A stretch of 64,000 nucleotides of DNA, taken from Glossina fuscipes (taxonomy: Eukaryota; Arthropoda; Insecta; Diptera; Glossinidae). How positions within the stretch are numbered: the first letter of the stretch is position 1; every line of letters starts with the position of its first letter. Under the pieces are notes generated by a model. That model made no database searches. It was not told the origin of the DNA and was given only the letters and a program-made list of their open reading frames with translations. Positions 1-12,391 of the stretch are shown here, one piece after another. The translations under genes were made by a program, and so were the position numbers. Location of the stretch: assembly GCF_014805625.2 (NCBI RefSeq), contig NW_023998415.1, forward strand, positions 22,653,071 through 22,717,070. The letters run 5' to 3'.

Positions 1-1943
1 TTTTTTTTTTTTTTTTAATAAAAAAAAATATATTCTAAAAAAATTTAAGACGAAGCATAAGTAAAACATTTTGAATATGTGTTGCGGGGCATAACCACAT
101 TTATTCTCATACATATATAATATTATTATATCAATGTATAAGTGAATGCTTGCATATATAAATAGTATACGCTTGCATAAGCTATATGTAGTGGCTTTCA
201 ACATCCATTGTTGGTACATTTCTTTAAAGTGTTCTGCTCGCCATCGAAGAGCACAACAACTTTCTTCGTCTTCGTAATATATGTAAATAATCGTTGGAGA
301 TGTGACAAAGTTTATATAATTCGGATAAGCCGAAGATAACAATAACAAATATTTCTCACCTCCTTGTTGATTTAAAAAATGGGACGAGAGTCGCAACTTA
401 TGGAATTAGTGTCGCAGCTGCAATAGTGCACTAGAGATCAATACAGAGCATTGACAGAACTATTCTCTACATAATACTGCACTTATAAATATGGTTATAT
501 ATATGTGAAGGTAATGTTGTTGTTGTTGTTCTTTTCCTTTTATTTGCTCAGGGTTATAGTAGTAAGATTATTTGTAGTCAGCTGACTTCTAAGTTACGCG
601 TTCACACTGCTAAGAATCTTAAAAAGCATGAAGTCAAACTACTTGAATAGTTTCTTAACGCTTAAGACGTCATATCGAAAATTTTAGAGTAGAAAACTTT
701 TCGAAATTGACAAATTTTAAAGGCTAGCTTGATTGAATGGCATCTTTGCCAGCTCCAAATCACTTTCCATGACTAGCTCTGCCCAGTGATCAAAAGAACG
801 ATTTTTAGAAAACCTACCCGAAATAAATATCGATTTTTTCTATACAAAAATATATGTGTGTGAGAAATTACGATATTATATATACTTCTATTATCTTTTA
901 TGATTTTCGTACATTCTCTACGAGTTCAATATTTCTGTGATTCCGTTTTCAAGTCTTCTACGCTTTCCACTAATTTTTATATTTTCAATGAGTAAGCTAA
1001 AGTAACGAAATGCAGCGAGAGTATGTATTAAAAGGAGAATTTTTAACCGCTTACCCTAGACGAAATTCACGTTAACGCAACTTGTATATCGTTTTTACTT
1101 TATTGTATGTTTGCTTCTCTATACGACATTTTACAGCCTTTTCAGTAATTTTTGCTAAACTTTCTAAACAATTATTGTTCGTGCTTTTTTTTTTTTTTCT
1201 TTTTCTTTATTTAAATGGCAGAGATTACAAAAATTGGAAGAATATTGATATCAAATTCAATACCACTCACGCAAGTGTATTAACTTTTACGATGTCAGCA
1301 TCAGAGACATAGTGTCGAAAAAAAAAAAACACGCGCTTACATATATCGAGCACAATGACAAGAGAAAAGCGAAAAACTGCTTTACAATGAGAAATTATGA
1401 ACGATTGAATTGTAATTGAGTTTATAACACATAAAACCTCGCAAAATAGTCTCTCGAACTCTATAAACACATAAACGTATATTCATACATAAATATATAT
1501 ATTACTATATATACACAATCGCACTTATATAATCTAAATAAGTCTCTTACACATTAGTTAAAAAAAAACTATGGTTGAGTTTGTTCGTCTGTCGGAATGA
1601 TTACAAGAATGATAATAAAAGCAAAAGAAGAAGAAGAAAACAGAACAAACAGGGACAAAAGAGATAAAAGTGAAGTTTTTGGCAAACATTCGAAATTATT
1701 TCATGATAACTTGCCAATATGGGCAAAAAACCATTAAAAAAAAAATGAAAATAGAAGCAGAAAAAATAAATGGAAAAAAGCAGATGAAAATCATATAATA
1801 ATATGTAATAACAATATCGATAAGTTGTTATCTATGTACGTACTTAAATATCAACATATAATCAGCACGAGATAAATATCTTGAAATAATTGTACAAAAT
1901 TGTCGAAATGATAATGACCGAAAAGATAAATTACTGAAATAAA

Positions 1944-1987
<44 letters not shown>

Positions 1988-2408
1988 TTATCGTTTTTCC
2001 TTCTTTATGTCATTAATTTGTAACTTTTTTTAATGAAACACCTTCTCTTCAATTTTCAATAAAATTGATAAATTGTACATCAGCCGCATCGGAATGTTGC
2101 ATTTTTTTTTACTTTATTTTCAAACTTAATCGAGCGTAAGTATGTATCTGAAACGATAATTGTTTTATATACACAAACACCCCGCAGCGTAATATGTTTA
2201 AATAATTACGTTACAAAGTACAAAGCAATTTTACTCTCTAAAATCGGATATAAGTAATAAATTTATTTATCGGTAAGGTTTTACATTTTTTACATATATA
2301 CATAACCGAATGAAAGCTAATATCGCTTAAGCATAAATATTTATTACGAAACCTCCGTTAAATTAGTTTCCGTTAATTTTTCCTCTTCATGCATTTTTGC
2401 TCTTGTTG
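1..2408. other. AT-rich non-coding stretch
   Basis: No gene or mobile element is recognisable here. The sequence is AT-rich with a T run at 1-16, other short A or T runs, and a TA microsatellite at 1949-1979. The short open frames near 1.1-1.5 kb run through homopolymer tracts and show no protein character. It reads as intron or intergenic DNA. Confidence 0.6.
1949..1979. repeat. (TA)n microsatellite
   Basis: About 15 perfect TA units, followed directly by a run of T. A simple slippage repeat. Confidence 0.95.
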
Positions 2409-2879
2409 CACACAATTGTGGCTTTTCACGTTCACTGTTGACCAGGATAAGCACTTGTTTGCCTACATCTTTGGTACCGCTTTCTTGCTTTATTGCATTC
2501 TGCTCGCAAATCAGCTATGCCTTCTGCCCATCAACATACCGGGATCTGCTTTTTAGTGAGCTTTGATCCATCCCCAGATTGCTCAAAGTGTCTCTTGATC
2601 TGGCGCGCCACATTGGTGGCTGGGTTGGGCACTGCGGTATGCTACTCAGCAAGCTGAACAACAGCTGAAAATGTCTTCGTCAAGAGTACTGAGTTTCCAT
2701 TGGGGTCCATGTAGAGGGCATATAGATCTTTAACTCCTGCCGTTGTGCTGTATCTCGCAAACTATAGCTTGTTTTTCGCTATGTGTGTCGATGCTACTAA
2801 GCTCCCACGTTACTCTTCTCGTTACTGGAACATTTGGTAAGGCAGCGTTCATCGGCGAATCGCGGTTCTTTCCTGCCAT
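2409..2879 (-). pseudogene. Decayed LINE ORF2 fragment (endonuclease end and linker)
   Basis: On the minus strand two overlapping frames together resemble the segment between the AP-endonuclease and the reverse transcriptase of a non-LTR retrotransposon. The first frame runs from an ATG at 2879 and contains a stretch ending IDTHSEKQAIVCEI. This sits where the SDH-x-x-I endonuclease C-terminus would be, with the SDH triad changed to SEK. A second frame carries WAEGIADLRAECNKARKRY, typical of the W-x-x-E-I...K-A-R-R-x-Y linker just before the RT domain in R1/Jockey-type elements. In-frame stops occur in both frames, so it cannot encode a working protein. The exact clade is not resolved. Family inference is by eye. 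Confidence 0.55.
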
Positions 2880-5800
2880 GTGCGTGTGTGCACGCGTACG
2901 TATATAATTAATTCTCCTTAAATTTACGCAAAGTCGTTTCGTGTGTTGTTCAAAATAAAATAGCCCTAACTAACAACACATATAAACTTGAAAATATATT
3001 ATAATTAATATGTCGATATAAATGAAACCATAGCTCAATCTATGTTCATGTGCTGGTTACTTTTGAAAGGCTTAATTATCTAAATTTAATACAAAGGAAA
3101 ATGAGAACACTCCATTAACATAAACTTTTAATAGAGCAGAACGAAACATGTTTCATGTGTTTGCGCATATGAACAACACAAATAATAATGGATCTATTTT
3201 TATAGATGCACTGTTATATATATGTATAGGGAGGGAACCATGTATGAGTAAGCAATTGTATTACATGCACAATGCACTCATCACTACATTACAAGTCATT
3301 GAAGACTAATGATGAATAAAAACCACATTCAGTTATTCTTGACTCTCAGCACATATACACATAGCCAAACAAATATATTTAGAAAGTACGCACAAATTAA
3401 GAGTGCAACCAAGCAATGCACACTTATATGTACTTATCATGTGTAACAGGGCCACAAAAGCAAGTATAACAGCAGTTGTTTTGCAAACGATTGCAATTTG
3501 TTCAGCATCGAGCACGTGCGAAAGGCAAAGGGAGTCACAAAATGCATGGCTTTATTTTACATTGTAACAGTCAGACCTGCCAGACCTAGGGTAGGAGTTA
3601 TACTTACACTATTATTGCATTATTGCTTTTCATTTACTTTTGCCGTAACTGCCGTACTTGCTATTATAGGTTCATAGCATACTATAACATTTAGAATTAA
3701 ACTTCAAAACCTATACAAGCCTAACTTCAAATTTAAAATCTAAAAATGCTATTTGGAAAACGGAAAATACCTGATAAAACAATATTTTGTAGAGGAAACG
3801 AACGCAGGAAGCACAATTACCGCATTACTTAGCAATTAATAACTAAAACGAAATGTATGAGCAGCATTTTAGCTGCTCAGTCTGCCCTATCGATTCGCAT
3901 TCCAAACATATATTTTCCATGTCCCCAACCCAGATCTATAACACTTTCGGATTAGGCCCTAAGCCACACGGAAATTTCAAAGGTCTAGCCAACGCAGGTA
4001 GGCAGATCAAAATGCGTATCGCAATCAAGTGCCACTAATTAGTTAGCTGGACAAAGTTGGATTTAAATGTTTCTTGCAGTTGCTCACAAGCAATTCATTG
4101 CTTGTTCACAAATTCAGTATATTGAAAATTCTCTGCACATCCATTCTCAAGAGATTGCCTCAAGAAGTCAAAATTTCAGCTGTTACTTTAAGGCCCCTTG
4201 AAAGGCGGAACCGTCTCTTCACAAACATATTCGCACAATTCTTATGGAATTCTTTTTAGATAATTAAAAGAGTTCTGCCGAAAACGAAACAAACGGTAAT
4301 GGAACGGAGCAAGTTCTGAGCTGTCAAAACTTTCCAAGCAAGCTCTACAAGTTTTTCTCGAACCATTAAAAATGTATATGACCTGTGTCGTAATTTAAAT
4401 TTGACGCTTCGCTTATTGAACGGTTCTCAACGTTTTATTGCATAGGAAAGCTGTGATTGCATTATTTGTGTGAATTGATTGGAGCAGCACACGATGCTGT
4501 GTTTGCTTCCAAACTCATCGGGCTTGGCCATCGCGCAGACTAAATGAACTTGGAAAACAAATTTTTTTTAGTCATTATTATCGTATGTGACAAATTTTCT
4601 ACTATCTTCGATTGCGTTTCCTTCTATATCTTATGCCCAAAAACAAGCTCCTTGTTGTTGTATTTATCGCTACGCAAACGTTTGAAATGCTTGAAAAGTT
4701 TATTTGGTTCAATTAAATCCGCAACTACGTCATAAAATGTAATGAGCCCAAGTTTTTCTTTTACCTAATATGTATATCAAGATACATATTGTATATATAT
4801 ATACATATATATATAATTAAATATTACAATTAAATGAAAACTTTATTGCAGATTTAGCCACGCACAGGATTGACTGTTAAAAGAAATAACTTTTCGTCCG
4901 CTATCCGTCCTTTTCACATCGCTCATACGCACCCAAGCCTAACTAACTATTTATTCATTAATATTTAAATTAATTTCACACACACACTAACACAGACACA
5001 AGTTCATGTTCATTCATTTATTTTTTCAGCGGTTTCATTATTATTCGTTTCTATGCCGTTTTATTACTTTGATTAAAAAACGAAAAGAAACAAGATGAAT
5101 AATTTAATAAAAATCTTGACAAAATTGTTGAAATGAGCCACAGAGACATATTATACTTGTCACCTAAGTAAAACAGTGTTTATTCGGCTAAGTGTGGATG
5201 TTAGGTACTTATCGGGTGTTATTTTCTTCTTTATCTGCATCGTTATCGGTTATCGGTTTTATATGGAAAACAATTCAATATATTTGGTAAAGACACCTGA
5301 TAGTAGCCGGAAGATCTGCGGAGGTGGATCAAAAAATTTTAATGAATTTTCAAATAAGAGATAGTTACGCCAATCAATTGATTAATTCGACTTAGAATTG
5401 AATGGTGTTAATCAAGACTATGTATACATATTCTATATCATATATGAAATCCATTTTCAGATGCTACAAGACTCCAATTAAAATACGGCCTCCTTTCAGT
5501 GGTGATAATAACAGTCTACGAAAGTCGTATAAATGTCATTTTCACTATCTAACGGTTTTCGACGAAAAGTATATGTTGCTGCCGGACGCGAAAACCACTT
5601 TTACCAAGCAGTATTAACCCTTTTTTAATCTCTTTAAAATCTAATAAGCGTTGCAATGCGAAGTAAGTGGACTGAATAAATTTCTTTAATTCTCCCTTTC
5701 TAAACATAGATCGCTTTAATAATGACTGGTAGACGCATGGACACGGCTATTGATAAAATTCGTAAAATTACAAAATTTTCTACATAACCGTTGAGATCAG

Positions 5801-6176
5801 CGCTTGTATGTAAAAATATGTAAACGTTGAAAAGTTTCTTTTAAAAACAAACATTAAAAATATATCTTGTACGTGTTTTTCTACACAATGTAACTAAGAA
5901 TGCTTCAGCAAATTATCTAACCGTTTTAATTTAAATTATATAAAACTTTTGTAATAAGATTCTTAACATAACTCCCAACTGCTCGGCGGAAGATTTTTCG
6001 GTTCTTCTCCCTTCTTTAGCTTCTCACAATTATTGCCGCAATATTTGCTGTACGTGGGCGATTGTTTGTTTTTCGTTTCTATTAATAACAAGTGAATTAA
6101 GTATCAACTGAAAGAGCAATTTGAAAATAAGGGTGAAAACTTAACTTTATATTAAAATATTTTATTTAAATTCGTT

Positions 6177-6180
<4 letters not shown>
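2880..6180. other. AT-rich non-coding stretch
   Basis: Nothing recognisable. Open frames here are short (about 60 codons), without domains and in AT-rich sequence. TA-rich runs occur near 4795-4815. Confidence 0.55.

Positions 6181-6216
<36 letters not shown>
6181..6216. repeat. 36-nt poly(A) run
   Basis: Uninterrupted run of A. It could be the tail of a retroposed sequence ending here on the plus strand, but nothing upstream is recognisable as an element. It may simply be a homopolymer. Confidence 0.9.
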
Positions 6217-6217
<1 letters not shown>

Positions 6218-6911
6218 AAATGTATTCAACTTAAGTAAACCACTTCAATGAGAATCGTATAGCAAATGTTAATAAAACACACAAACGAAATAGACTTCTA
6301 GCCAGAATTCAAAAACGCACAACTTTTAATCATCAACATGTAAAATTCATAGGAAAGGTGTACATCTACATTCCCCGGGTCACATATCTCGATGATAATT
6401 AATGAAAAGTTTCATCTTTTGCCTATTTCGATAGAGTCCGCCCAACTAAGACTTAAATGTATAGGTGTATCAAAAAAAAATATGTACAATTATATAACCG
6501 ATACCCGAAACCTCTCGAGTTTTCAAAGGGATGGATGTTTTGAGAATACTTTTACATTCAACAACCACATGAATAGTGTAGTTGATATTTAACGGATTGC
6601 GGTACTCAAGCTTTGTTGGGCAAAATAAAATTAATCTCACGATGATGAGAAGATGGCTTCAAAAAGGAAGACAAAGCACATTCCAAACCTACGATAACTC
6701 AAAACGCCAACGTTTAATTCGTAAACTAAACTATATTTTCATAATAATAATTTCGACAGCAGCACAGAAACAAATTCTTTATTTGGCGATTCTCTGATAT
6801 TTAATTCTTTTCTACATAATCAATACATAATCAATAATTAGCAATAATTCTCCATAGCTGTCAGTGCATAAATAGTAAATAAGTAAACGCATAAATCTAT
6901 CTATGTTAGGA
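6217..6911. other. AT-rich non-coding stretch
   Basis: Nothing recognisable. The two open frames at 6392-6797 are short, without known motifs, and have AT-driven composition. Confidence 0.5.
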
Positions 6912-7106
6912 TATTAATATTATTATTATTATTATTGTTATTATTATTAATTTCGCCAGAGAAATAAATTTTTAAGACTAAACTCTTAAAAGCACTAGCA
7001 TCTAAGGCTATCGGCCTTTATTAAAAACTCTACCGCACTTGAGATTCGAACCCACGACCACTGAGTTGCTAGTCGAGACTCTTGCCTACTCGGCCACCCA
7101 GGCGGA
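6912..7106 (-). mobile_element. tRNA-derived SINE, minus strand
   Basis: Read on the minus strand, the element starts near 7106 with a tRNA-like head. It has an A-box-like TGGCCGAGTAGG (7096-7085) and a B-box-like GGGTTCGAATCT (7053-7042), 31 nt apart. The body follows (CTTAGATGCTAGTGCTTTTA, TTTATTTCTCTGGCG), then a TAA-type microsatellite tail (about 6912-6950). The head resembles a class II (Ser/Leu-like) tRNA, but the flanks do not form an acceptor stem, so it is not a tRNA gene. The same body and tail recur at 49,392-49,488 and a related head at 19,369-19,442. This shows an interspersed family, presumably mobilised by LINE machinery. Confidence 0.75.
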
Positions 7107-7202
7107 TGATATATATATTAATATAAGAAATGTATATATGTATAAAGATCTTTCCATGACCAAAAATTAAGACCAACTTAGTTTTATATTATTTAAATCT
7201 AT

Positions 7203-7696
7203 TTATTTTTCTAATTTTTATTACGCCGCCTTCAAAATAATCCCTGTTATATGAAAATGTTCTTTTGAAACCGCCAAAACAGTTTTTATAGTCGACGTCC
7301 GGAATGGACTTCGAACCTTTCTGCGATTCACCTTGTGTCTCTTCAATCGAGGGAAAACGTTGTGTCCCTGGAGTGCTCTTTTGAGTTTAGGAAATAGCTA
7401 AAAGTTACATGAGGGTAAATTCATGTGAATACTGGGGTTGTGGAATAATAAGGGTTGAGTTTTTCACGAGACATGGCGCATCATACTGATACGAAAAGCA
7501 AGTGTTATCTTTTCACAATTTCGGCCTCTGTTTGCGAATAGATTCCCGCAAACTACGCATAACGCTCATATAATGTTCCTATTTAACAGTTTGATCCGGA
7601 GGAAGGAGTTCATAGTGCACAGCACCTAGATAATCGAGTTGTTCCCGTGTCGTATGCGTAAACCCAATTCTCATCTTCCACAGTAATCCGATTCAT
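7203..7696 (-). pseudogene. Decayed mariner-type transposase (C-terminal two thirds)
   Basis: Minus-strand conceptual translation, spread over more than one frame, follows the catalytic domain of a Tc1/mariner transposase of the SETMAR-like group. It opens with ITVEDENWVYAYD, corresponding to T-G-D-E-T-W-V-Y with the first Asp kept. Next come HYELLPPDQTV and MRSLRESIRKQRPKL, then YDAP where H-D-N-A-P is expected. Further on are RFPSIEE and, near the end, RDYFEGG. The usual S-P-D-L-A-P-C-D-F segment reads YSHEF...M-stop, so the final catalytic Asp is lost. Several stop codons interrupt it. It is inactive. The N-terminal DNA-binding part should lie above 7700 but is not recognisable. Confidence 0.75.
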
Positions 7697-8180
7697 GATC
7701 GATTGTTAATCAGATTCAAAATTTAGGAACACTGCTTCGGAGTAGATAATGCGATGCACATGCATTGCAAAGTTTATTGGAAATGGCATTAGTACAAGAA
7801 TGCGCCAAAATTCTGTTCGAATCTATTTACACAGTCTACGAATCTATTTCGCGAAGAATTACACCTAATCCATAAGCCAATGAATGCTCAGCACTTAATT
7901 AGTAAATAAGTTTTGTGTACAGGCGTGCCTCGCTTTTCAAGCACCGTTCCGACACAACACGGCACAGAACGTACGATTATTACGCCATAAAGTTTGAGAT
8001 AACCCGATTTCGATAAATCGAATATATGTTATTTTTTATATGATTTTTTATTTTATTCCTATTTTATCATTAACAAAAGGAATTTCAATCAACTTTGAGA
8101 AAGAAAAAAAACGGATTAAGTGTAATTTGATGAAAATTAATTTTGTGATCGTTATCATTTACCATTTATATACCCATAAG
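7697..8180. other. Unassigned stretch between mariner remnant and repeat A
   Basis: The missing N-terminal part of the adjacent minus-strand mariner may lie here, but I could not match it to a helix-turn-helix region. No other feature is visible. Confidence 0.4.
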
Positions 8181-8650
8181 GAAAAGATGAGGGATATATT
8201 CATTTTGCCGAAACGTTTGCAACGGCCAGAAATACGCTCCATCGACTCCGCAAAGTATACATATTTTTGATCAACATGAAATTCTGAACTGATTAAGCCA
8301 TGTCTGGCTTTCTGTGCGCCTGTAGGTGGTGTATTGTTGACATTCTCCTGGTCACAGAAGTTGAGATATTCGACTTTGTTTTGATGCAAAGATAGGAAGT
8401 TTTTGCACGCAGGTTGGTATTGAAAATTGCCCACATTAGTCTGAGCAGACGCTCGCAGTAAAGCATAAACTGAACGCAACTGCGTTTTTCTAAGCAAAAA
8501 TTTGTGGCTTTTTTCTCAATACTCAGAAATTTTTAAAGTTGGAAGACTAAAATTTTCCACATTTACTTCACGAAAAACTCTACTATTTATGTGCAAAAAT
8601 GGAGACAATCATCGAAGTGAGAATAGCCCAGTAAGATAGCTCACATTGTT
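8181..8650 (+). repeat. Dispersed repeat A, copy 1
   Basis: Shares ordered blocks with 39,510-39,900: a short AAAGTATA-type stretch, then TGATCA, GATTAAGCCATGTCTG, CTCCTGGTCACA, GGAAGTTTTTGCACG and ATTTTCCACATTTA, ending near AGCCCA. Spacing and order are preserved over about 370 bp with many substitutions. No open frame is conserved between copies, so this is a non-coding or non-autonomous interspersed element. A 112-codon open frame on the opposite strand (8159-8497) runs across the repeat and is not supported as a gene. Confidence 0.7.
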
Positions 8651-8810
8651 TAGGGGCGTGTCTTTGCTAAATTATCCTTGTTATGTTGTGGTTTATAGCG
8701 AAGTAAAACAAGACAAACGCAATAAGTATTAAAATTACAAAATGTTAGAAGACAAGCACATGTAGAACAAACTACATTCACAAAAACCAAAAAAAACTAA
8801 GTTATTTTCA

Positions 8811-9200
8811 TTGATCCTCATGCACAGTCACAGTGCAAGCACTGAAAGAACGCAATGTCTAAATCAAGTTACAACAATTTTCGGGGAGATTATGCAACCC
8901 CAGATATTAAATGCTGAACTCTATCAGAAAAACCTAATTGCATTACCATGTCCAGTGTTTATGAAATTCAAAATCGACTCAAAGATATCCTCCCCATATA
9001 GACAAGACACTGGATTAGTTGTACAAAGTTCTGAAAATTTTCTGGAGCTCCAGAGTTTACAATGTTTGCAAACTCGACGTAATGCGGAAAGAAACCCGCC
9101 TACAGCTGATGTGTTCGAATTTACTGCTCTTTCCCTTTTTAGTTCGTTTTTTCCTATTTTTTTTTTTTCGTTTTGTTTCAAATTTTACTCATCATTATAG
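8811..9200 (+). other. Open frame of 129 codons, unassigned
   Basis: One of the longer uninterrupted frames not explained by a microsatellite over most of its length. The first about 105 residues have mixed composition (start MILMHSHSASTERTQ) without any motif I recognise. The last 20 residues are a Phe/Ser run encoded by T-rich sequence and are almost certainly not coding. An 85-codon frame runs opposite it. I see no splice or start context that decides the matter. It could be chance, or a fragment of an unrecognised element. Confidence 0.15.
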
Positions 9201-10296
9201 CAATATGATGAGCACAACCAGTACATCGTAGTTCATTACGTTCACATATATATTATAGTTATATATAACATACATATGCACATCTATAATATACATGTAT
9301 AACATACATGGAGATATAGTTATATTCATAGTATAAATCGGTATTTGGTAATAACCAATGGAGTGAAAAATTTAATGATAACCATTATCCAGTAATAGTT
9401 GCATCACAGATATACGTGCATACATACAAATATACTTACGTAAGCGAAAAGTGGAAATGAACTCCTCTTATTAGTTTAGTTAGGTAAATTGTAATACATC
9501 CTTTATGCTTAGTGTCAGTTATGTCATTATCAAATATTTATGCATACATAATATCGCTTTTAACAATGTTTGACATAAAATGAAAGTAACTGTTTGGCTG
9601 GTATATGACTAACATATGCTTATGTAATGAATGAATTTGTGTACAACAATTTGGACCACAGTTACCATGAAATGCAATCCAGTTTTACAACTAATCCGTG
9701 CATAGTTTCTTTAATTATTAACAACAAAAAAAAAAAAAAAAAAAAATTATTTTCTCTTAAATGTATAAAGTCATAAATGCCTTTAATGACGATCGAATGA
9801 AAATGTCGAATGGTAACGCGACTTGTAACGATTAATGTAAATGAAAAATCAAAGAAAATTAAAAATTGCCCTAAATGAATCATATGTTTAGACATCGTAA
9901 GCACATATCTACAGTTAAGTAAGTTAGCCTCAGAACCATTAACACGACGGCATACATAGCTAAGAAGTTAAACACAATTTATTCAAGTATAATCTCAGCT
10001 CGTTTCGTGTGAATTGTCTTCATTTCTTTGACTTATAGAGTTTAGCTTTGAAATGTACAAACACATCTGATCTCAACTCATCTCCACTTACACAAGTTCA
10101 TCATAAGAACAAAAAAAAACGAAAAAAAAATTTAACAAAAATGAAAACATTACACAGGCAAACAGTTTTGCCACCCCGCATACACAAAGGAATGTGTCGC
10201 TAACAGCAGGTAGCAATCAAAAAGTGGCAAAAAGCAAAGTGCACACCCTTAAGTCAACAACAAACGCCATTTGCATTTAAAACAGCCAACAAACAA

Positions 10297-10330
10297 ACAC
10301 ACACACACACACACACACACACAGAGAGAG
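10297..10330. repeat. (AC)n-(AG)n microsatellite
   Basis: About 13 AC units followed by a short AG run. Confidence 0.95.
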
Positions 10331-10548
10331 ACACATACTGTAAAGTAGCACAGCTGAGCACAGCAGAGTACAGTATATAGCCGCTGTTAACGCAGCATAT
10401 GTGCACATACACAAATATTTAGTTTAAATAATACAAAGAAAGAAAGGGTCTCAGAAGCCGAGGTGGCAGATTCTAAATGAATGATGCTAAATAGCAAATG
10501 GCTTTCAGCTTTTTATTACCGAATACATTCACAGCGAGATAAACAGTT

Positions 10549-10577
10549 AGAGAGACAGAGAGACAGACAGACAGACA
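10549..10577. repeat. (AGAC)n tract
   Basis: Short AGAC/AG tetranucleotide tract, imperfect at the 5' end. Confidence 0.85.
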
Positions 10578-12227
10578 CAGCTAAGCACACCAACTTTTTC
10601 ATACACTTACGACGAAAGCATTTCAAGTACTCGGTCTGAAAGTGAAGGATATTAAAAACGCAACACACACATATAACGCAGTACAACAAAAACACTTTAA
10701 ATAGCTTCTTAATTTGATACGTCGTTGATAACAAAACAAAAACTGTAGAAAATAGGTGTTAATGAAAAGAAATTTTAAAGAAAAGCAGGAAAAAGGGTTA
10801 ACAATGTAATAATTGTGAGGGATCTTGCATCGTTGAACATTTAATACACAATTAAGATTTCTCAGATTAACTATGCACACAGTCTACTCATATAATAGAT
10901 AATAATCGCCGCTCATATTAATTAACATTTATACATTAAATCAATCGAACTTATTCATTTAAATTCAACGCTAAATGATGTCTATCTTCAATCTACAATA
11001 CAATAAGTTAACTTTAAAAAATCGTAGATTGACAAGAGCGTAATCAGTCCATGCTTTTGGTTAGTCTATCGTGTAAATAGCAAATGACATCAGATTATAG
11101 TTGAGGCGAACTTTTTCATTTCTTCTAAATTTTTTTTCCTTTAATCGATATGCGAAATATTGGATATATACGGTTTTGATATCAGTTTTTTTAAAACATA
11201 TATATATATATTTATTATGTTCAAATACAGTTCGTTACACACGTATTGAGCACAAATGGAAACAAATTTATGCAGATAATCAAAGTTGAAATATTTGTGA
11301 TTTATATATAAGCATACATATATATGCCTGCTTGCGGGTGAGTGTGTTTGTGTTTATGCGTACACATTTATACCTCGAGAAGATAAGTTAATCTTGCCAC
11401 TTTATTTGCGTAGATAGAACAGAGTCCGATAATATTTAAAAAAAATAATCATATGCTTAAAAAAGTTGTAAAAATTCATATAGAAAATCAGATAAAGTAG
11501 TAGTAAGACTATGGTCTCACATAAGCGAAAACATTTTGTACCATGACTTGACATATTGCTACGTTTGGTTTAACATAACGTTTTTTTTTCAACTTTTTTT
11601 ACTGGTAGGTTATCGAAGCAATACATCCTCTCTCTGTCTAATTGTAGTCACTACTTGAAGATGGGCCTGTGTTCGAGCTTATCGGACTTTTTGGTGATTA
11701 CGTTTCCAGTCAATTCCAGTCAATCTATCAATGTTTTCACGATAAAAATAGAAAGCTAAAAATTAAGAAAGGCAGCCCGTGAAAAGATGTCGTTATAAGC
11801 GCCTTAACGCACACACACAATCAAAAGCACTCTAATTGTAAATAAAGAATGTTGATAATAGATATTAATTTATTTTTAGCGACCAGCTGATGAGTGCCTG
11901 AAATTCGCTTTAAGGTTATGTTTCCTATTTATCACTTCCAAGTTTTTTTGCATAGCCCGAACAGCTGTTGCATTTATAATAACAGTTGCATAAAACATAA
12001 ACTATTGAATATGTGTGCATCAACATGCGCATAGGTACACGGCTATAATTGAAAAGTAATCCTTAAAAAGAAGAGAAAGGTAATATACGGCTTGAATCAA
12101 GTTTTTTCGTATCTACACAAGATTTTTGCTACGGTATATGTAGCATGAATATATAGCGGTTCTTTAACAGATTTATATTTTAAATTTGTTGATAATGATC
12201 GATTGACAATAATTTCATATATCATTC

Positions 12228-12261
12228 TCCCTTTCTCTCTTTCTTGCTTTCTCTCTTTCTT

Positions 12262-12323
<62 letters not shown>

Positions 12324-12391
12324 TCTCTTTCTCTTTCTCTCACTCTATCTATCTATCTATCTATCTATCTCTTTCTCTTGCTCTCTGTCTC
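12228..12391. repeat. Compound CT / CTTT / TATC microsatellite
   Basis: About 160 bp of pyrimidine-rich DNA on the plus strand. Imperfect CTTT runs come first, then a long perfect CT run (about 12,265-12,315), CTTT units, and a TATC tetranucleotide run (about 12,345-12,370). The long Ser/Leu/Phe open frame over this block is an artefact of the repeat. Confidence 0.95.

Larger units (their letters stand above)
9201..12227. other. AT-rich non-coding stretch with microsatellites
   Basis: No gene recognised. Contains a 21-nt A run (9726-9746), an AC repeat with a GA tail (10,297-10,330) and an AGAC tract (10,549-10,577). Short frames across 10.5-10.9 kb are driven by these repeats. Confidence 0.55.

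Noticed and set aside
7030..7106. Possible tRNA gene (A and B boxes present)
   Set aside because: Flanks do not pair into an acceptor stem, and body and tail recur elsewhere, so it is a SINE head.
8159..8497. 112-codon minus-strand frame
   Set aside because: Lies across dispersed repeat A and is not conserved in the other copies of that repeat.
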